The position numbers and the translations under genes are program-made. Positions 17,153 to 25,959 of a stretch of 64,000 nt of DNA are shown here, piece by piece (position 1 is the stretch's first letter; each line of letters begins with the position of its first letter). Origin of the DNA: Pseudoduganella dura (GTDB lineage Bacteria > Pseudomonadota > Gammaproteobacteria > Burkholderiales > Burkholderiaceae_D); assembly GCF_009727155.1 (NCBI RefSeq), contig NZ_WNWM01000002.1:2976001-3040000 (forward strand), read 5' to 3'. The notes beneath the pieces are model-generated. The model made no database searches. It was not told the origin of the DNA and was given only the letters and a program-made list of their open reading frames with translations.

Positions 17153-19017
17153 TGACCGCCGCTGCCATGGATTCCGGATGCTTCGCCCTGCTCGATGATG
17201 CCGCGGCCGGCGGCCGCTCGCGCCTGCTGACGGGCCACGTGCGCACGCTGCGCTGCACCGCGTTCGACACGTGGCCGGCGCTGCTCCGCGAAATGGAACA
17301 GGCGCTGGCGCAGGGCCAGTACGCGGTGGCGCTGTGCAGTTACGAGCTGGGCCATCACATCGCCGGCATCGCGCCGCGCGACGCCGGCGTGCCGCTGGCG
17401 CAGGTGCTGCTGTTCCGGCAATGCGAGCACCTGGATGGCGCGGCTGTGGCGCAGTGGCTGGCACGAAGGGAGCCGCAGGGCGGCGCCGGCGTGGCGGGCC
17501 TCGCCGGCATCCACGCCAACGTTACCGAGGCAGAGTTCACGGCGGCGATCGACCGCATCCGCGACTACATCGCGGCCGGCGATACCTACCAGGTCAACTA
17601 CACGTACCGCCTGCGCTTCGATGCATTCGGCGCGCCGTGCGCGCTGTACCAGCGGCTGCGCGCGCGCCAGCCGGTGCCGTATGGCGCGCTGGTAATGGCC
17701 GACGACGGCACGGCCGTGCTGTCGCTGTCGCCGGAACTGTTCGTGCGCCGCGAAGGCGACACGCTCACCGCCCAGCCGATGAAAGGCACGGCTCCAGCCG
17801 CCCTGACGGGCCAGGCCGGCGACATCGATGCGGAGAACGCGCGCCGCGCCAGCGCCCTCGCGGCGGACCCGAAGAATCGCGCCGAAAACCTGATGATCGT
17901 CGACCTGCTGCGCAACGACATCGGCCGCGTGGCCGTTACCGGCTCCGTCAGGGTACCGGCGCTGTTCGACGTGCGGCGCTACAGCGGCGTGCTGCAGATG
18001 ACCTCCACCGTGCAGGCCGAACTGCGGGCCGGCGTCACGCTGCAGGAGCTGTTCGCCGCGCTGTACCCGTGCGGCTCGATCACCGGCGCGCCGAAGCGGC
18101 GCACGATGGAAATCATCGCCGAGCTGGAACCGGCGCCGCGCGGCCTGTACACCGGCGCGATCGGCTGGTTCGACCCGCCGCGGCCCGGCGCGCCGGGTGA
18201 CTTTTGCCTGAACGTGCCGATCCGCACGCTGACCCTGCAGCCGGAACACGAAGGCGTGCGCCGCGGCGAAATGGGCGTGGGCGCCGGCATCGTGTACGAC
18301 AGCGTGGCGGCCGGTGAATACGCTGAATGCCGCCTGAAGGCGCGCTTCCTTACCGGCCTGTCGAACGATTTCGAACTGTTCGAAACGATGCATGCAACGC
18401 GCGAACAGGGTGCGCGGCACGTGGCGCTGCACCTGGCACGGCTGGCGCGTTCGGCCCGCTATTTCGGATTCCAATGGGATGAAGCCGCCGCCAGGGCCTA
18501 CGTTGCGGTGGCTTGCAACGACTTGCCCGCGAACGCCGAGTACCGGCTGCGCCTGGCATTGAACAGCGCCGGCGGCTTCGCGGTGCAGACCGGCCTGTTC
18601 GCCCCCGTGCAGCAGCCGGTGCGCGTGCTGCTGGCGGAGACGCCGACCGCGTCGCATGAACTGTTCCTGCGTCACAAGACCACGCTGCGCGCCGCTTACG
18701 ACGCGGCGTGGAAGGCCGCCGAGGCGCAGGGCGCGTTCGACCAGCTGTTCTTCAACGAGCGCGGCGAACTGACCGAGGGTGGCCGCAGCAATGTGTTCGT
18801 GCGCATCGGCGGCCGCTGGCTGACGCCGCCGCTCGCCTGCGGCCTGCTGCCGGGCGTGATGCGCAGCGTGGTGCTGGAAGCATGGGGCGCCGCCGAAGCG
18901 GTGATCACGCGCGACACCCTGGCGCAGGCCGAGGAAATCGTCGTCTGCAATGCGCTGCGGGGCGCGTTGCGCGCGGTGCTGCAGCCACGCGCGGCCGCGG
19001 AACCGGCTACAGGCTGA
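17152..19017 (+). CDS. pabB: Fused aminodeoxychorismate synthase component I and 4-amino-4-deoxychorismate lyase
   Basis: A 621-residue fusion for 4-aminobenzoate (folate) synthesis. Residues about 110-385 are the chorismate-binding PabB domain, with IRDYIAAGDTYQVNYTYRL, LVVDLLRNDIGR-type sequence (IVDLLRNDIGRV), GSITGAPKRRTMEII and GAGIVYDS. Residues about 395-615 are a PLP class IV fold lyase (PabC-like), with FELFETMHATR, LFFNERGELTEGGRSNVFVR and the GLLPGVMR region. The Lys for PLP is expected in the HKTTLRAAYD segment. It joins two steps that are separate proteins in Escherichia coli. A PabA glutaminase is not nearby. Start ATG 17152 overlaps slmA by one base. Confidence 0.92.
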   Translation: MTAAAMDSGCFALLDDAAAGGRSRLLTGHVRTLRCTAFDTWPALLREMEQALAQGQYAVALCSYELGHHIAGIAPRDAGVPLAQVLLFRQCEHLDGAAVAQWLARREPQGGAGVAGLAGIHANVTEAEFTAAIDRIRDYIAAGDTYQVNYTYRLRFDAFGAPCALYQRLRARQPVPYGALVMADDGTAVLSLSPELFVRREGDTLTAQPMKGTAPAALTGQAGDIDAENARRASALAADPKNRAENLMIVDLLRNDIGRVAVTGSVRVPALFDVRRYSGVLQMTSTVQAELRAGVTLQELFAALYPCGSITGAPKRRTMEIIAELEPAPRGLYTGAIGWFDPPRPGAPGDFCLNVPIRTLTLQPEHEGVRRGEMGVGAGIVYDSVAAGEYAECRLKARFLTGLSNDFELFETMHATREQGARHVALHLARLARSARYFGFQWDEAAARAYVAVACNDLPANAEYRLRLALNSAGGFAVQTGLFAPVQQPVRVLLAETPTASHELFLRHKTTLRAAYDAAWKAAEAQGAFDQLFFNERGELTEGGRSNVFVRIGGRWLTPPLACGLLPGVMRSVVLEAWGAAEAVITRDTLAQAEEIVVCNALRGALRAVLQPRAAAEPATG

Positions 19018-19360
19018 CGAACGACTTGAAGCCGCCCCAGAACATGCGCTTGCCGTCGAACGGCATCGAATCCATCGTGTTTTTCAGGCGCGGATCGTTC
19101 ATTACCTTCTCGTTGATCGCATCGCGTTCTTCGCGCGAGTTGTAGACGATCCACGAAAAGAACACCGTTTCATCGTCCTTCAGCTGCACGGCCTGTGGAA
19201 AAGACGTGACTTCTCCTGGCTTCACGTCGTCGGCGATGCATTCGTGGAATTCCAGCGCGCCGTGCTCGCGCCACACCGCGCCGGCCGTTTCGGCCATCGT
19301 ACGATAGGCATCGATCTTGTCTTTCGGGACGGGAACAACAAAACCATCGACATAAGGCAT
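19007..19360 (-). CDS. DUF1428 domain protein
   Basis: Protein of 117 residues of the DUF1428 family (alpha/beta barrel dimer, related in fold to the ferredoxin-like ABM group; YbaA-like in Escherichia coli). Typical are the start MPYVDGFVVPVPKDKIDAYR, CIADDVKPGEVTSFPQAV, and the ending MPFDGKRMFWGGF. Its biochemical role is unknown. Its 3' end overlaps the pabB fusion by 11 bases on the opposite strand. AAAGGAG lies upstream of the ATG. Confidence 0.9.
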   Translation of the reverse strand: MPYVDGFVVPVPKDKIDAYRTMAETAGAVWREHGALEFHECIADDVKPGEVTSFPQAVQLKDDETVFFSWIVYNSREERDAINEKVMNDPRLKNTMDSMPFDGKRMFWGGFKSFVSL

Positions 19361-19480
19361 GGCGGACTCCTTTCAAGGTTCGGGCGAGATGCGCGGATGA
19401 GATGCGCGGAAGAATGCACGCAAAAACGCGTGGACGGCAATGCGTGGGACGGACTGCGCGGACGGCCGTGCCCATGCAGC

Positions 19481-20476
19481 TTAGTCGACCGATGTACCCG
19501 CAACAAGGAATGCTTTCCGGTAAGCACCCGGTGTCGTCGCCGCCAGCCGGCGGAAGTGATGGCGCAGCGTTTCCTCCGAACCGAAGCCGGCCCGCTCCGC
19601 CACCTGCGCCAGCGGCAGCGGCGATTCGAGCAGCTCCTTGGCGATCGCCACCCGTTCCCGCGTCAACCATTCGGCCGGCCCCATCCCCGTGGCATCGCGG
19701 AACTGGCGCTGCAGCGTGCGCGGGCTCATCGCCGCCCGTTCGGCCATCGTGGCGACCGTGTGACTGGCTGCCGGATGGCGGCGCAGCCACTCCATCAGCC
19801 TGGCCAGGCGACCCGCTTCGTCGGCCGGCATCGGCCGCGGCAGGAACTGCGCCTGGCCGCCTTCGCGATGCGGTGCCACCACGAGCCGCTGCGCCACCAT
19901 GTTCCCGACCCGGGCCCCGTAATCGCGGCGCACCAGGTGCAGCAGCATGTCCAGCCCTGCGGCGGAACCGGCGGACGTGATCACCTGCCCGTTATCGACA
20001 TACAGCGCATCAGGCTCGACCTGGATGGCCGGGTGGCGCCGCGCCAGGCGGTCGGCATAGCGCCAGTGCGTGGTGGCACGCTGGCCGTCCAGCACGCCGG
20101 CCGCGGCCAGCACGAACACACCGGAACAGATCGAGCACAGGCGTGCACCGCGGGCGTGGGCGGCGCGCAGCGCGGCGACCAGTGCCGGCGGCGGCGGCTC
20201 GTCGGCGTTGCGCCAGCCGGGGATGACGATCGTGTCGGCCTTTTTCAGCAGTGCGGGCGCGTAGCGGGCTTGTATCGTGATGCCGCCGGCCGCGCGGATC
20301 GGGCCGCGCTCCACCGCGCACACCTGGAAGTCGTACCAGTGCACGCCCAGTTCCGGCCGGTCGAGCGCGAACAGCTCGACCGTGCAGCCGAATTCAAAGG
20401 TGCACAGGCCGTCGTAAGCGAGGGCGACGACGAGATGCGGGCGATTCGAGGATAACGGTGGCGATGGTGGCGGCAT
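19481..20476 (-). CDS. ftrA: FtrA-type transcriptional regulator (DJ-1/PfpI plus AraC)
   Basis: GlxA/FtrA-family regulator of 331 residues. The N-terminal DJ-1/PfpI-like sensor (about 12-190) shows HLVVALAYDGLCTFEFG, LCSICSGVFVLAAAGVLDG with the nucleophile-elbow Cys, and TSAGSAAGLDMLLHLV. The AraC-type double helix-turn-helix (about 225-325) shows MAERAAMSPRTLQRQFRDATG and LAQVAERAGFGSEETLRHHFRR. It is divergent from a rhodanese gene 97 bases away, a pairing seen often in proteobacteria, so it probably controls that gene. The signal is unknown. Confidence 0.88.
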   Translation of the reverse strand: MPPPSPPLSSNRPHLVVALAYDGLCTFEFGCTVELFALDRPELGVHWYDFQVCAVERGPIRAAGGITIQARYAPALLKKADTIVIPGWRNADEPPPPALVAALRAAHARGARLCSICSGVFVLAAAGVLDGQRATTHWRYADRLARRHPAIQVEPDALYVDNGQVITSAGSAAGLDMLLHLVRRDYGARVGNMVAQRLVVAPHREGGQAQFLPRPMPADEAGRLARLMEWLRRHPAASHTVATMAERAAMSPRTLQRQFRDATGMGPAEWLTRERVAIAKELLESPLPLAQVAERAGFGSEETLRHHFRRLAATTPGAYRKAFLVAGTSVD

Positions 20477-20573
20477 GGCGCGATCTTAACGCAGAATGGC
20501 ATTCGCGCCACTGCGCCGCCGCTGCGGCCGGGCCGACAATAGAGTCTCTTTCAACGCACAAAAGGAAGTCACC

Positions 20574-20966
20574 ATGTCCATCGTGACCGAAGTTTCCGCC
20601 GCGCCCGCCGATGCCGCGCTGGCGCATTTCGAAGGTTCGCTACGTTTCGAGACCGATTGCTGGGACGTGCACAGCGTGCTCGGCACGCCCGGGCAGGATT
20701 TCGTGCTGCTCGATGTGCGCGGCACCGAGAAATATGAACAGGGCCACGTGCCGGGCGCGGTCGATCTCGCGCACCGCAAGATCATCGGCTCGAAGCTGGC
20801 GGAGTACCCGGCCGATACGCTGTTCGTCACCTACTGCGCCGGCCCGCACTGCAACGGCGCCGCCCGCGCCGCGATCCGGCTGGCGAAGCTGGGCCGGCCC
20901 GTGAAGATCATGCCCGGCGGCGTCACGGGCTGGCTGGACGAGGGGTTTGAACTCGTCCGGAACTGA
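20574..20966 (+). CDS. Rhodanese-like sulfurtransferase
   Basis: Single-domain rhodanese of 130 residues. Family features are LLDVRGTEKYEQGHVPGAVDLAH and the active-site loop VTYCAGPHCNGA, whose first Cys should carry the persulfide; KIMPGGVTGWLDEGF closes the domain. AAAGGAAG precedes ATG 20574. It is divergent from the FtrA-type regulator, its probable controller. Its stop directly abuts the stop of the convergent glutathione peroxidase gene with no spacer. Confidence 0.9.
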   Translation: MSIVTEVSAAPADAALAHFEGSLRFETDCWDVHSVLGTPGQDFVLLDVRGTEKYEQGHVPGAVDLAHRKIIGSKLAEYPADTLFVTYCAGPHCNGAARAAIRLAKLGRPVKIMPGGVTGWLDEGFELVRN

Positions 20967-21578
20967 TCAGGAAGCCAGCGCCTTCTCGATCGCGCCGACG
21001 AGCTGCTTGTCCTGCGGCGTCACCTTGCTGGGGTAGTTCTCGATCACCTTGCCGTCGCGCCCGATCAGGTATTTGTGGAAGTTCCAGCCCGGCGCCTTGC
21101 CGGTGGCCTTGATCAGGTCCGCGTAGAGCGGGTTCGGCGTGCCGCCGGACACCACGGTCTTGGCGAACATCGGGAACTTCACGCCATAGGTATTGAAGCA
21201 GAGATCGGCGATTTCCTTGGCCGTGCCCGGTTCCTGCTTGCCGAAGTCGTTCGACGGGAAGCCCAGCACCACCAGGCCCTTGTCGCCATATTTGGCATGC
21301 AGCGCTTCGAGGCCTTCGTATTGCTTCGTGTAGCCGCAATAGCTGGCCGTGTTCACCACGAGGACGACCTTGCCGGCATACTGGCACAGGTCTTGCGGAG
21401 CTTCATCCTGCAGGCGCTTGAACGACCGGTGCAGGATGGCGGGACAGCTGGCCGGACGGGAAACGGCCGCCGGGGTTGCCGGGGTTGCAATCGAAGCCGC
21501 GGGCTGCTGCGCGAATGCCGATGCCGCACCCAGCAGACCAAACGCGGACAGGGCCGCGAACCTGAACAGAGAAGTCAT
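20967..21578 (-). CDS. Glutathione peroxidase family protein, exported
   Basis: Thiol peroxidase of 203 residues with an N-terminal signal peptide (cleavage near AFA, about residue 23) and a low-complexity Ala/Pro linker. The GPx core starts with VVLVVNTASYCGYTKQYEGL, whose Cys is the peroxidatic residue, and continues with VLGFPSNDFGKQEPG (Gln of the tetrad) and GWNFHKYLIGRDGKV (Trp and Asn). The extra N-terminal region with ILHRSFKRLQDEAPQDLCQYAGKV is seen in exported homologues. The start at 21578 is set by the signal peptide. It should reduce peroxides in the periplasm with a thioredoxin-like partner. Confidence 0.9.
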   Translation of the reverse strand: MTSLFRFAALSAFGLLGAASAFAQQPAASIATPATPAAVSRPASCPAILHRSFKRLQDEAPQDLCQYAGKVVLVVNTASYCGYTKQYEGLEALHAKYGDKGLVVLGFPSNDFGKQEPGTAKEIADLCFNTYGVKFPMFAKTVVSGGTPNPLYADLIKATGKAPGWNFHKYLIGRDGKVIENYPSKVTPQDKQLVGAIEKALAS

Positions 21579-21756
21579 GGTAAACCCACCAAGTGATATA
21601 AGAAATCCATTGTAAGCCGGCCGGGCCGCCCTGTGCCGGCTTTGCGTGCGGCTTTGTAACTTGCAGCGTTCCGATAGACCATTGAGAAGGATTAAAGCCG
21701 GTGCCGGCAGCTCAATGAGAATGCGCAAGGAAGCGGTCCATTGCATGGAGTGAGTC

Positions 21757-22863
21757 ATGATGCGTTCGACGTTCGCCCGTTACCCCATTGCCTGCGCCGC
21801 GCTGGCGGCAATGCTGTTGTCCGTGCTGGCGGCATCGGCGCGGGCGGAAGCCGCTGCCCTGCCCGCGATGAAGACGAGCCGGCTGTCGGTCTCCGGCCTG
21901 TCCTCGGGCGGCTACATGGCGGTGCAGTTCGACGTGGCGTACTCGGCGAGCGTGACCGGTGCGGGCATCATCGCCGCCGGGCCGTACTCCTGCTCGCGGG
22001 GCAGGCTGAGCATTGCAACGATGAAATGCAGCTGTACCTCGGGAACGCCCTGGTGCAACGTATCGCCGGGTGGCACGAACGTGCCGGAACTGCTGGACAT
22101 CACCCGCCGCCACGCCGAGCGCGGCGCCATCGACGCGACCGCGAACCTGGCGGGCCACCGGATCTGGCTGTTCTCGGGCCTGGCCGACAGCGTGGTGCCG
22201 ATGGCCGTGATGGACGACCTGCAGGCGTACTACCAGCACTATGTCCGGCCCGGAAACATCCGCTATCGCAAGGATGTGCGGGCCGAGCATGCGATGCCCA
22301 CCGACAGCTTCGGCAACAAGTGCGACAAGCTCGGCTCGCCCTATATCAGCGACTGCGACGTGGATGGTGCCGGCGAGCTGCTGCAATGGATCTACGGTGC
22401 GCTGGCGCCGAAAACGGGCAACGGCGCCACCGGCCGCTTCGTGGAATTCGACCAGGCCGAATTCCTGCCCCACCCGGCCGACCACGGCATGGCGGCCACC
22501 GGCTGGCTGTACGTGCCGCCCGGTTGCGAGGGCGCGGGCCAGGGCTGCAGGCTGCACGTGGCCTTCCACGGCTGCAAGCAGAACTCGGCGCTCGTCAAGG
22601 AAGCCTGGGTGCGCCACGCCGGCTACAACGGCTGGGCCGATGCGAACCGGATCGTGGTGCTGTATCCGCAGGCCGCGGCGCTGCGGTTCAGGAACCCGAA
22701 TTCGTGCTGGGACTGGTTCAGCTACGACGACCCGGATTTCGCCGTGAAATCCGGGCGGCAGATGCGGGCGGTGAAGAAAATGACCGAGCGCCTGATGGGC
22801 AACGGCGCGCCCGCAGGGCGCCCGGTGGCCGTGCCGAACGGAGCCGTTCCTACTTCACCCTGA
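21757..22863 (+). CDS. Secreted poly(3-hydroxybutyrate) depolymerase
   Basis: Extracellular esterase of 368 residues similar to the Penicillium funiculosum-type PHB depolymerases. A signal peptide covers about residues 1-32 (ASARAEA). The mature protein has the nucleophile near its start in SVSGLSSGGYMAVQFD, an Asp region GLADSVVPMAVM, several Cys pairs (CSCTSGTPWC, CDKL...DCDV), and a catalytic His region HVAFHGCKQNSALV; FRNPNSCWDWFSYD is characteristic of the family. GGAG lies six bases before the start ATG. Its 3' end overlaps the convergent ppk2 gene by 14 bases. It probably cleaves PHB or short-chain PHA outside the cell. Confidence 0.87.
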   Translation: MMRSTFARYPIACAALAAMLLSVLAASARAEAAALPAMKTSRLSVSGLSSGGYMAVQFDVAYSASVTGAGIIAAGPYSCSRGRLSIATMKCSCTSGTPWCNVSPGGTNVPELLDITRRHAERGAIDATANLAGHRIWLFSGLADSVVPMAVMDDLQAYYQHYVRPGNIRYRKDVRAEHAMPTDSFGNKCDKLGSPYISDCDVDGAGELLQWIYGALAPKTGNGATGRFVEFDQAEFLPHPADHGMAATGWLYVPPGCEGAGQGCRLHVAFHGCKQNSALVKEAWVRHAGYNGWADANRIVVLYPQAAALRFRNPNSCWDWFSYDDPDFAVKSGRQMRAVKKMTERLMGNGAPAGRPVAVPNGAVPTSP

Positions 22864-23656
22864 TCTTCGCCAGCTTCGCATCCCCCGCCGGAAACGCCAG
22901 GTTCATGCCCCGCAGCGTTTCCGCGAGCAGCATCGCCACGGCGATATCCCGGTGCGGCTTCGAATCGGCCGGCACGATGTACCACGGCGCATGCGGCGCA
23001 TCGGTCTCGGCGATCGCCTTCTCGTAAGCCCGGTGATACCCGGACCACTGTTCCCGGTGCTTCAGGTCTTCCGGATCGAATTTCCAGTGCTTTTCCGGAT
23101 CGTCGATGCGGTCCTGCAGCCGTCGCCGCTGCTCGTCCTTCGAGATATGCAGGAACACCTTGACGATCGTGGTGCCCGATTCGGCCAGCATGCGCTCGAA
23201 GTCGCGGATCTGCGCATGGCGGCGGGCCGCCTCGAGCGCGTCGATCCGTTCATAGACGACCGGATGCAGCACGTCCTCGTAGTGGCTGCGGTTGAACACG
23301 GCGATCTCGCCCTTGCGCGGCACCTGCAGGTGCACGCGCCACAGGAAATCGCGCGCCGTTTCGGCCGACGTGGGCACGTCGAAACGCACCGGCCGCAGAC
23401 CCATCGGATTGATCTTCCGGAACAGCCGGTGCACGGTGCCGTCCTTGCCGGCGCAGTCGACACCCTGCAGCACCAGCAGCACCTTGCGCTCGTGCTCGGC
23501 GTACAGCTTTTCCTGCAATACCGCGATTTCCTTGTGCAGCGATTTGCCGAGGTGCCGGTCCTCGCGCTCGTCGCCGCTGCACAGCGGCGTGAGCGCCGCG
23601 TCTGCGTCCGCCAGCACCGGCGTCTCCGCCGTGCGAAACAGTTTGCCAGCCTTCAT
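22850..23656 (-). CDS. ppk2: Polyphosphate kinase 2 family protein
   Basis: Polyphosphate:nucleotide phosphotransferase of 268 residues. The PPK2 fold is marked by Walker A GVDCAGKD (65-72), RPVRFDVPTSAETARDFLWR, GEIAVFNRSHYEDVL (Walker B/lid area) and FLHISKDEQRRRLQDRIDDPEKHWKF. It uses polyphosphate to phosphorylate ADP, GDP or AMP; the class cannot be fixed by eye, but the one-domain form fits class I or III. Its start overlaps the stop of a LysR regulator gene by four bases (ATGA), so the two are co-transcribed, which is an unusual pair. Confidence 0.9.
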   Translation of the reverse strand: MKAGKLFRTAETPVLADADAALTPLCSGDEREDRHLGKSLHKEIAVLQEKLYAEHERKVLLVLQGVDCAGKDGTVHRLFRKINPMGLRPVRFDVPTSAETARDFLWRVHLQVPRKGEIAVFNRSHYEDVLHPVVYERIDALEAARRHAQIRDFERMLAESGTTIVKVFLHISKDEQRRRLQDRIDDPEKHWKFDPEDLKHREQWSGYHRAYEKAIAETDAPHAPWYIVPADSKPHRDIAVAMLLAETLRGMNLAFPAGDAKLAKIRVK

Positions 23657-24609
23657 GCGTTCTCCCGGGGATAGCGCTGCGCGGCCACTTCGCGCAGCGT
23701 GGCCAGCATCGCCTCCGCGCCGGGCGACAGGCGATGCTGCCTGCGGGTGACGATACCATACAGGTCCATCGTCAGCCCCAGGTCGTACGGGAGAACCGTG
23801 ATCAGCCCCATGTCCAGGTAAGGCCGCACCAGTTCGGCTGGCAGCGCAGACACCATGCGGCTGCCCGCCAGCAGGTTGACGATGACGGGCAGCGCCATCG
23901 CTTCCACCGTATCGGACGGCGGCTCCAGGCCATGCGACAGGAACAGCGCCGTCAGCCGGTCGCGCAGCACGGAGCCGGCCGGCGGCACGATCCACGGCTC
24001 GCCGGCCAGGTCGTTCAATGTGAGGTCGGTGCGCGCGGCCAGCGGATGGCCGGCGCCGGCGATCAGGCTGTGCGGCTCGTCGGTGATCGGTTCGAAATGC
24101 AGCTCGCCGGCGGCGTGCGAGTCCTGCACGCGGCCGATCACGATATCGAGTTCGCCGGCCCGCAGTTTGTCCGTCAGCAGCTTGCTGGTATCGACGGTGA
24201 CGGACACCCGCACCCGCGTATGGCGCGTCTTCAGCAGCTTGATCGCGTCCGGCAGCAGGCCGGCGGAGGGCGTCAGCACGGCGCCCACGCTGACCTTGCC
24301 CGACAGGCCGGCCAGCAGCTCCATCACTTCCTGGTGCGCGGCATCCATCTCGGCCAGCGCCGCGCCGGCGCGGCGGATCAGCACTTCGCCATACCACGTG
24401 GGCAGCACGCCGCGAGGCAAGCGCTCGAACAGTTGCACGTTCAGCGCATGTTCCAGTTCGGCCAGCAGCTTCGAAGCCGCCGGCTGCGTGAGGTTGGCCG
24501 CCTGCGCCGCGTGCAGGATCGAGCCGTGGCGGCCGAGTTCCACCAGCAGCACGAGCTGGCGCATCTTCAGGTGAGAGCGGACGAAACGGTCGGAAAGGAT
24601 GTCGTGCAT
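23653..24609 (-). CDS. LysR-family regulator, galactose-type (GbpR-like)
   Basis: Protein of 318 residues with an N-terminal winged helix (about 10-75: LVLLVELGRHGSILHAAQAANLTQPAASKLL) and a C-terminal effector domain (GKVSVGAVLTPSAGLLP, DIVIGRVQDS, PWIVPPAGSVLRDRL). The late segments are close to GbpR-type regulators that respond to galactose or arabinose. The start at 24609 is an internal ATG typical of the family; a short upstream extension is open. It lies at the 3' end of the galactan locus on the same strand, 104 bases after the GH53 stop, and overlaps ppk2. It is the best candidate regulator of that locus. Confidence 0.87.
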   Translation of the reverse strand: MHDILSDRFVRSHLKMRQLVLLVELGRHGSILHAAQAANLTQPAASKLLAELEHALNVQLFERLPRGVLPTWYGEVLIRRAGAALAEMDAAHQEVMELLAGLSGKVSVGAVLTPSAGLLPDAIKLLKTRHTRVRVSVTVDTSKLLTDKLRAGELDIVIGRVQDSHAAGELHFEPITDEPHSLIAGAGHPLAARTDLTLNDLAGEPWIVPPAGSVLRDRLTALFLSHGLEPPSDTVEAMALPVIVNLLAGSRMVSALPAELVRPYLDMGLITVLPYDLGLTMDLYGIVTRRQHRLSPGAEAMLATLREVAAQRYPRENA

Positions 24610-24713
24610 GCGGGATGACGCGGTGGAAAGCAGCAAAACCGCGGACAAATCCGCGGTGCGTCAAGCATGATAGGCCGCTACCCTGTCCCAGTCAATCGAA
24701 GCATCCGCCGCCG

Positions 24714-25931
24714 TCAATCCTTGCGTGGCGCGGGCGTGTGCTTGCGCCACGCATCGAGCACCGGCAGCGCGCGGCCCTTGAAGTCGAACAGCGTGGTATT
24801 GGACACCACGTTCTCTCCCGGCTTGCCGTCCGCGTCGCGCACCGCCCAGCCGGTGCCCGGCGTGGCGATCATCACCGGATCCCAGTACAGCACACCCAGC
24901 ACGCGGTCGGTGCGGCGCAGCGCGCCGAGCAGCTCGTCGATGAACGCGGCCTGGCCTTCCGGAGAACTCATCGCCGCCGGATACGGGCCGTTGTCGGCCA
25001 GCTGGCCGGCGTGGCCGTTCGGCAGCGTGGGCGACCAGTTGAAGCCGGCCTCCATCACGAACAGGTCGCGGTCGTAATGCCGCGTGATCTCCCTGGCAAA
25101 CGCGGTGAGCTGCGTCACGTTGCGCTTCGTCCAGAACGGGTAGTACGAGGCGCCGATCACGTCCCACTTCACGCCCAGCTTCTGCAGGTGGTCGAAGTAG
25201 TGGCGGTACTTGGCCACGTTGCCGCCGTCGTCCAGGTGGATGATCACCTGGCTGGAAGGCGACACCGCCTTGACGCCGTCGTACCCTGCCTGGAACAGCG
25301 CACCGAGGCGCGGCCAGTTTTCGTCCAGCGTCTTGCCACCCAGTTTCCCGTACGGGTACAGCATGCCCCCTTCGGTTTCGTTGCCGACCGAGACATATTG
25401 CGGCGTGGTGCCCTGCGCCTTCAATGCCTGCATCACCTCGCGCGTGCGTTCGAACACGAGCCCGCGCAGGCGCTCGAAGCGGGCATTGTCATCGGGCAGC
25501 TTGTCCAGCTCCGCGCGCCATCGCGCGGGCACGATCTGCGTCTTGCTGTTGGTCCAGAAATCGCTGTAGTGGAACGTCAGCTCGATCTGCATGCCGAGAT
25601 CGGCGCTGCGGCGCGCCATCTTCAGCAGATCCGGCAGGTCCATCGAGCCGGCCGGCCAGTGCCAGCCTTCGTTGCCGGTGCCCGGACCCGGCCCTTCATA
25701 CAGGCGCAGGCGGGCGATGTTGTGGCCGGATTCGCGCAGGATCTTCAGCGCGTCGCCGGGCTTGCCCTGGCGGTCGCTGAACACGGCGCCATGCCGCTCC
25801 ATCAGCGGCAGCACCGAGTAATCGCCGCCGGCCAGCAGCGGATCGTTGGCCGCCGCCGGCAAGGACACCGCACACAGCGAGGCGCACAGCAGCGCCGCCA
25901 GCGCGAACGGGCGGAATATGGAATGGTTCAT
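24714..25931 (-). CDS. Arabinogalactan endo-beta-1,4-galactanase (GH53)
   Basis: Exported glycoside hydrolase family 53 enzyme, 405 residues, that cuts beta-1,4-galactan side chains of pectin to galacto-oligosaccharides. The signal peptide is residues 1-28 (ending LPAAA). GH53 marks are GGDYSVLPLMERHG near the mature start, acid/base Glu185 in SVGNETEGG, WDVIGASYYPFW, and nucleophile Glu294 in FVMEAGFNW. AGGA lies five bases before ATG 25931; a second ATG at 25937 is possible. It lies 28 bases after the SMP-30 gene. Its products should be taken up through the TonB receptor of the same locus. Confidence 0.93.
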   Translation of the reverse strand: MNHSIFRPFALAALLCASLCAVSLPAAANDPLLAGGDYSVLPLMERHGAVFSDRQGKPGDALKILRESGHNIARLRLYEGPGPGTGNEGWHWPAGSMDLPDLLKMARRSADLGMQIELTFHYSDFWTNSKTQIVPARWRAELDKLPDDNARFERLRGLVFERTREVMQALKAQGTTPQYVSVGNETEGGMLYPYGKLGGKTLDENWPRLGALFQAGYDGVKAVSPSSQVIIHLDDGGNVAKYRHYFDHLQKLGVKWDVIGASYYPFWTKRNVTQLTAFAREITRHYDRDLFVMEAGFNWSPTLPNGHAGQLADNGPYPAAMSSPEGQAAFIDELLGALRRTDRVLGVLYWDPVMIATPGTGWAVRDADGKPGENVVSNTTLFDFKGRALPVLDAWRKHTPAPRKD

Positions 25932-25959
25932 CGTCATCCTTGGAAGGTATTGGAAGTTG

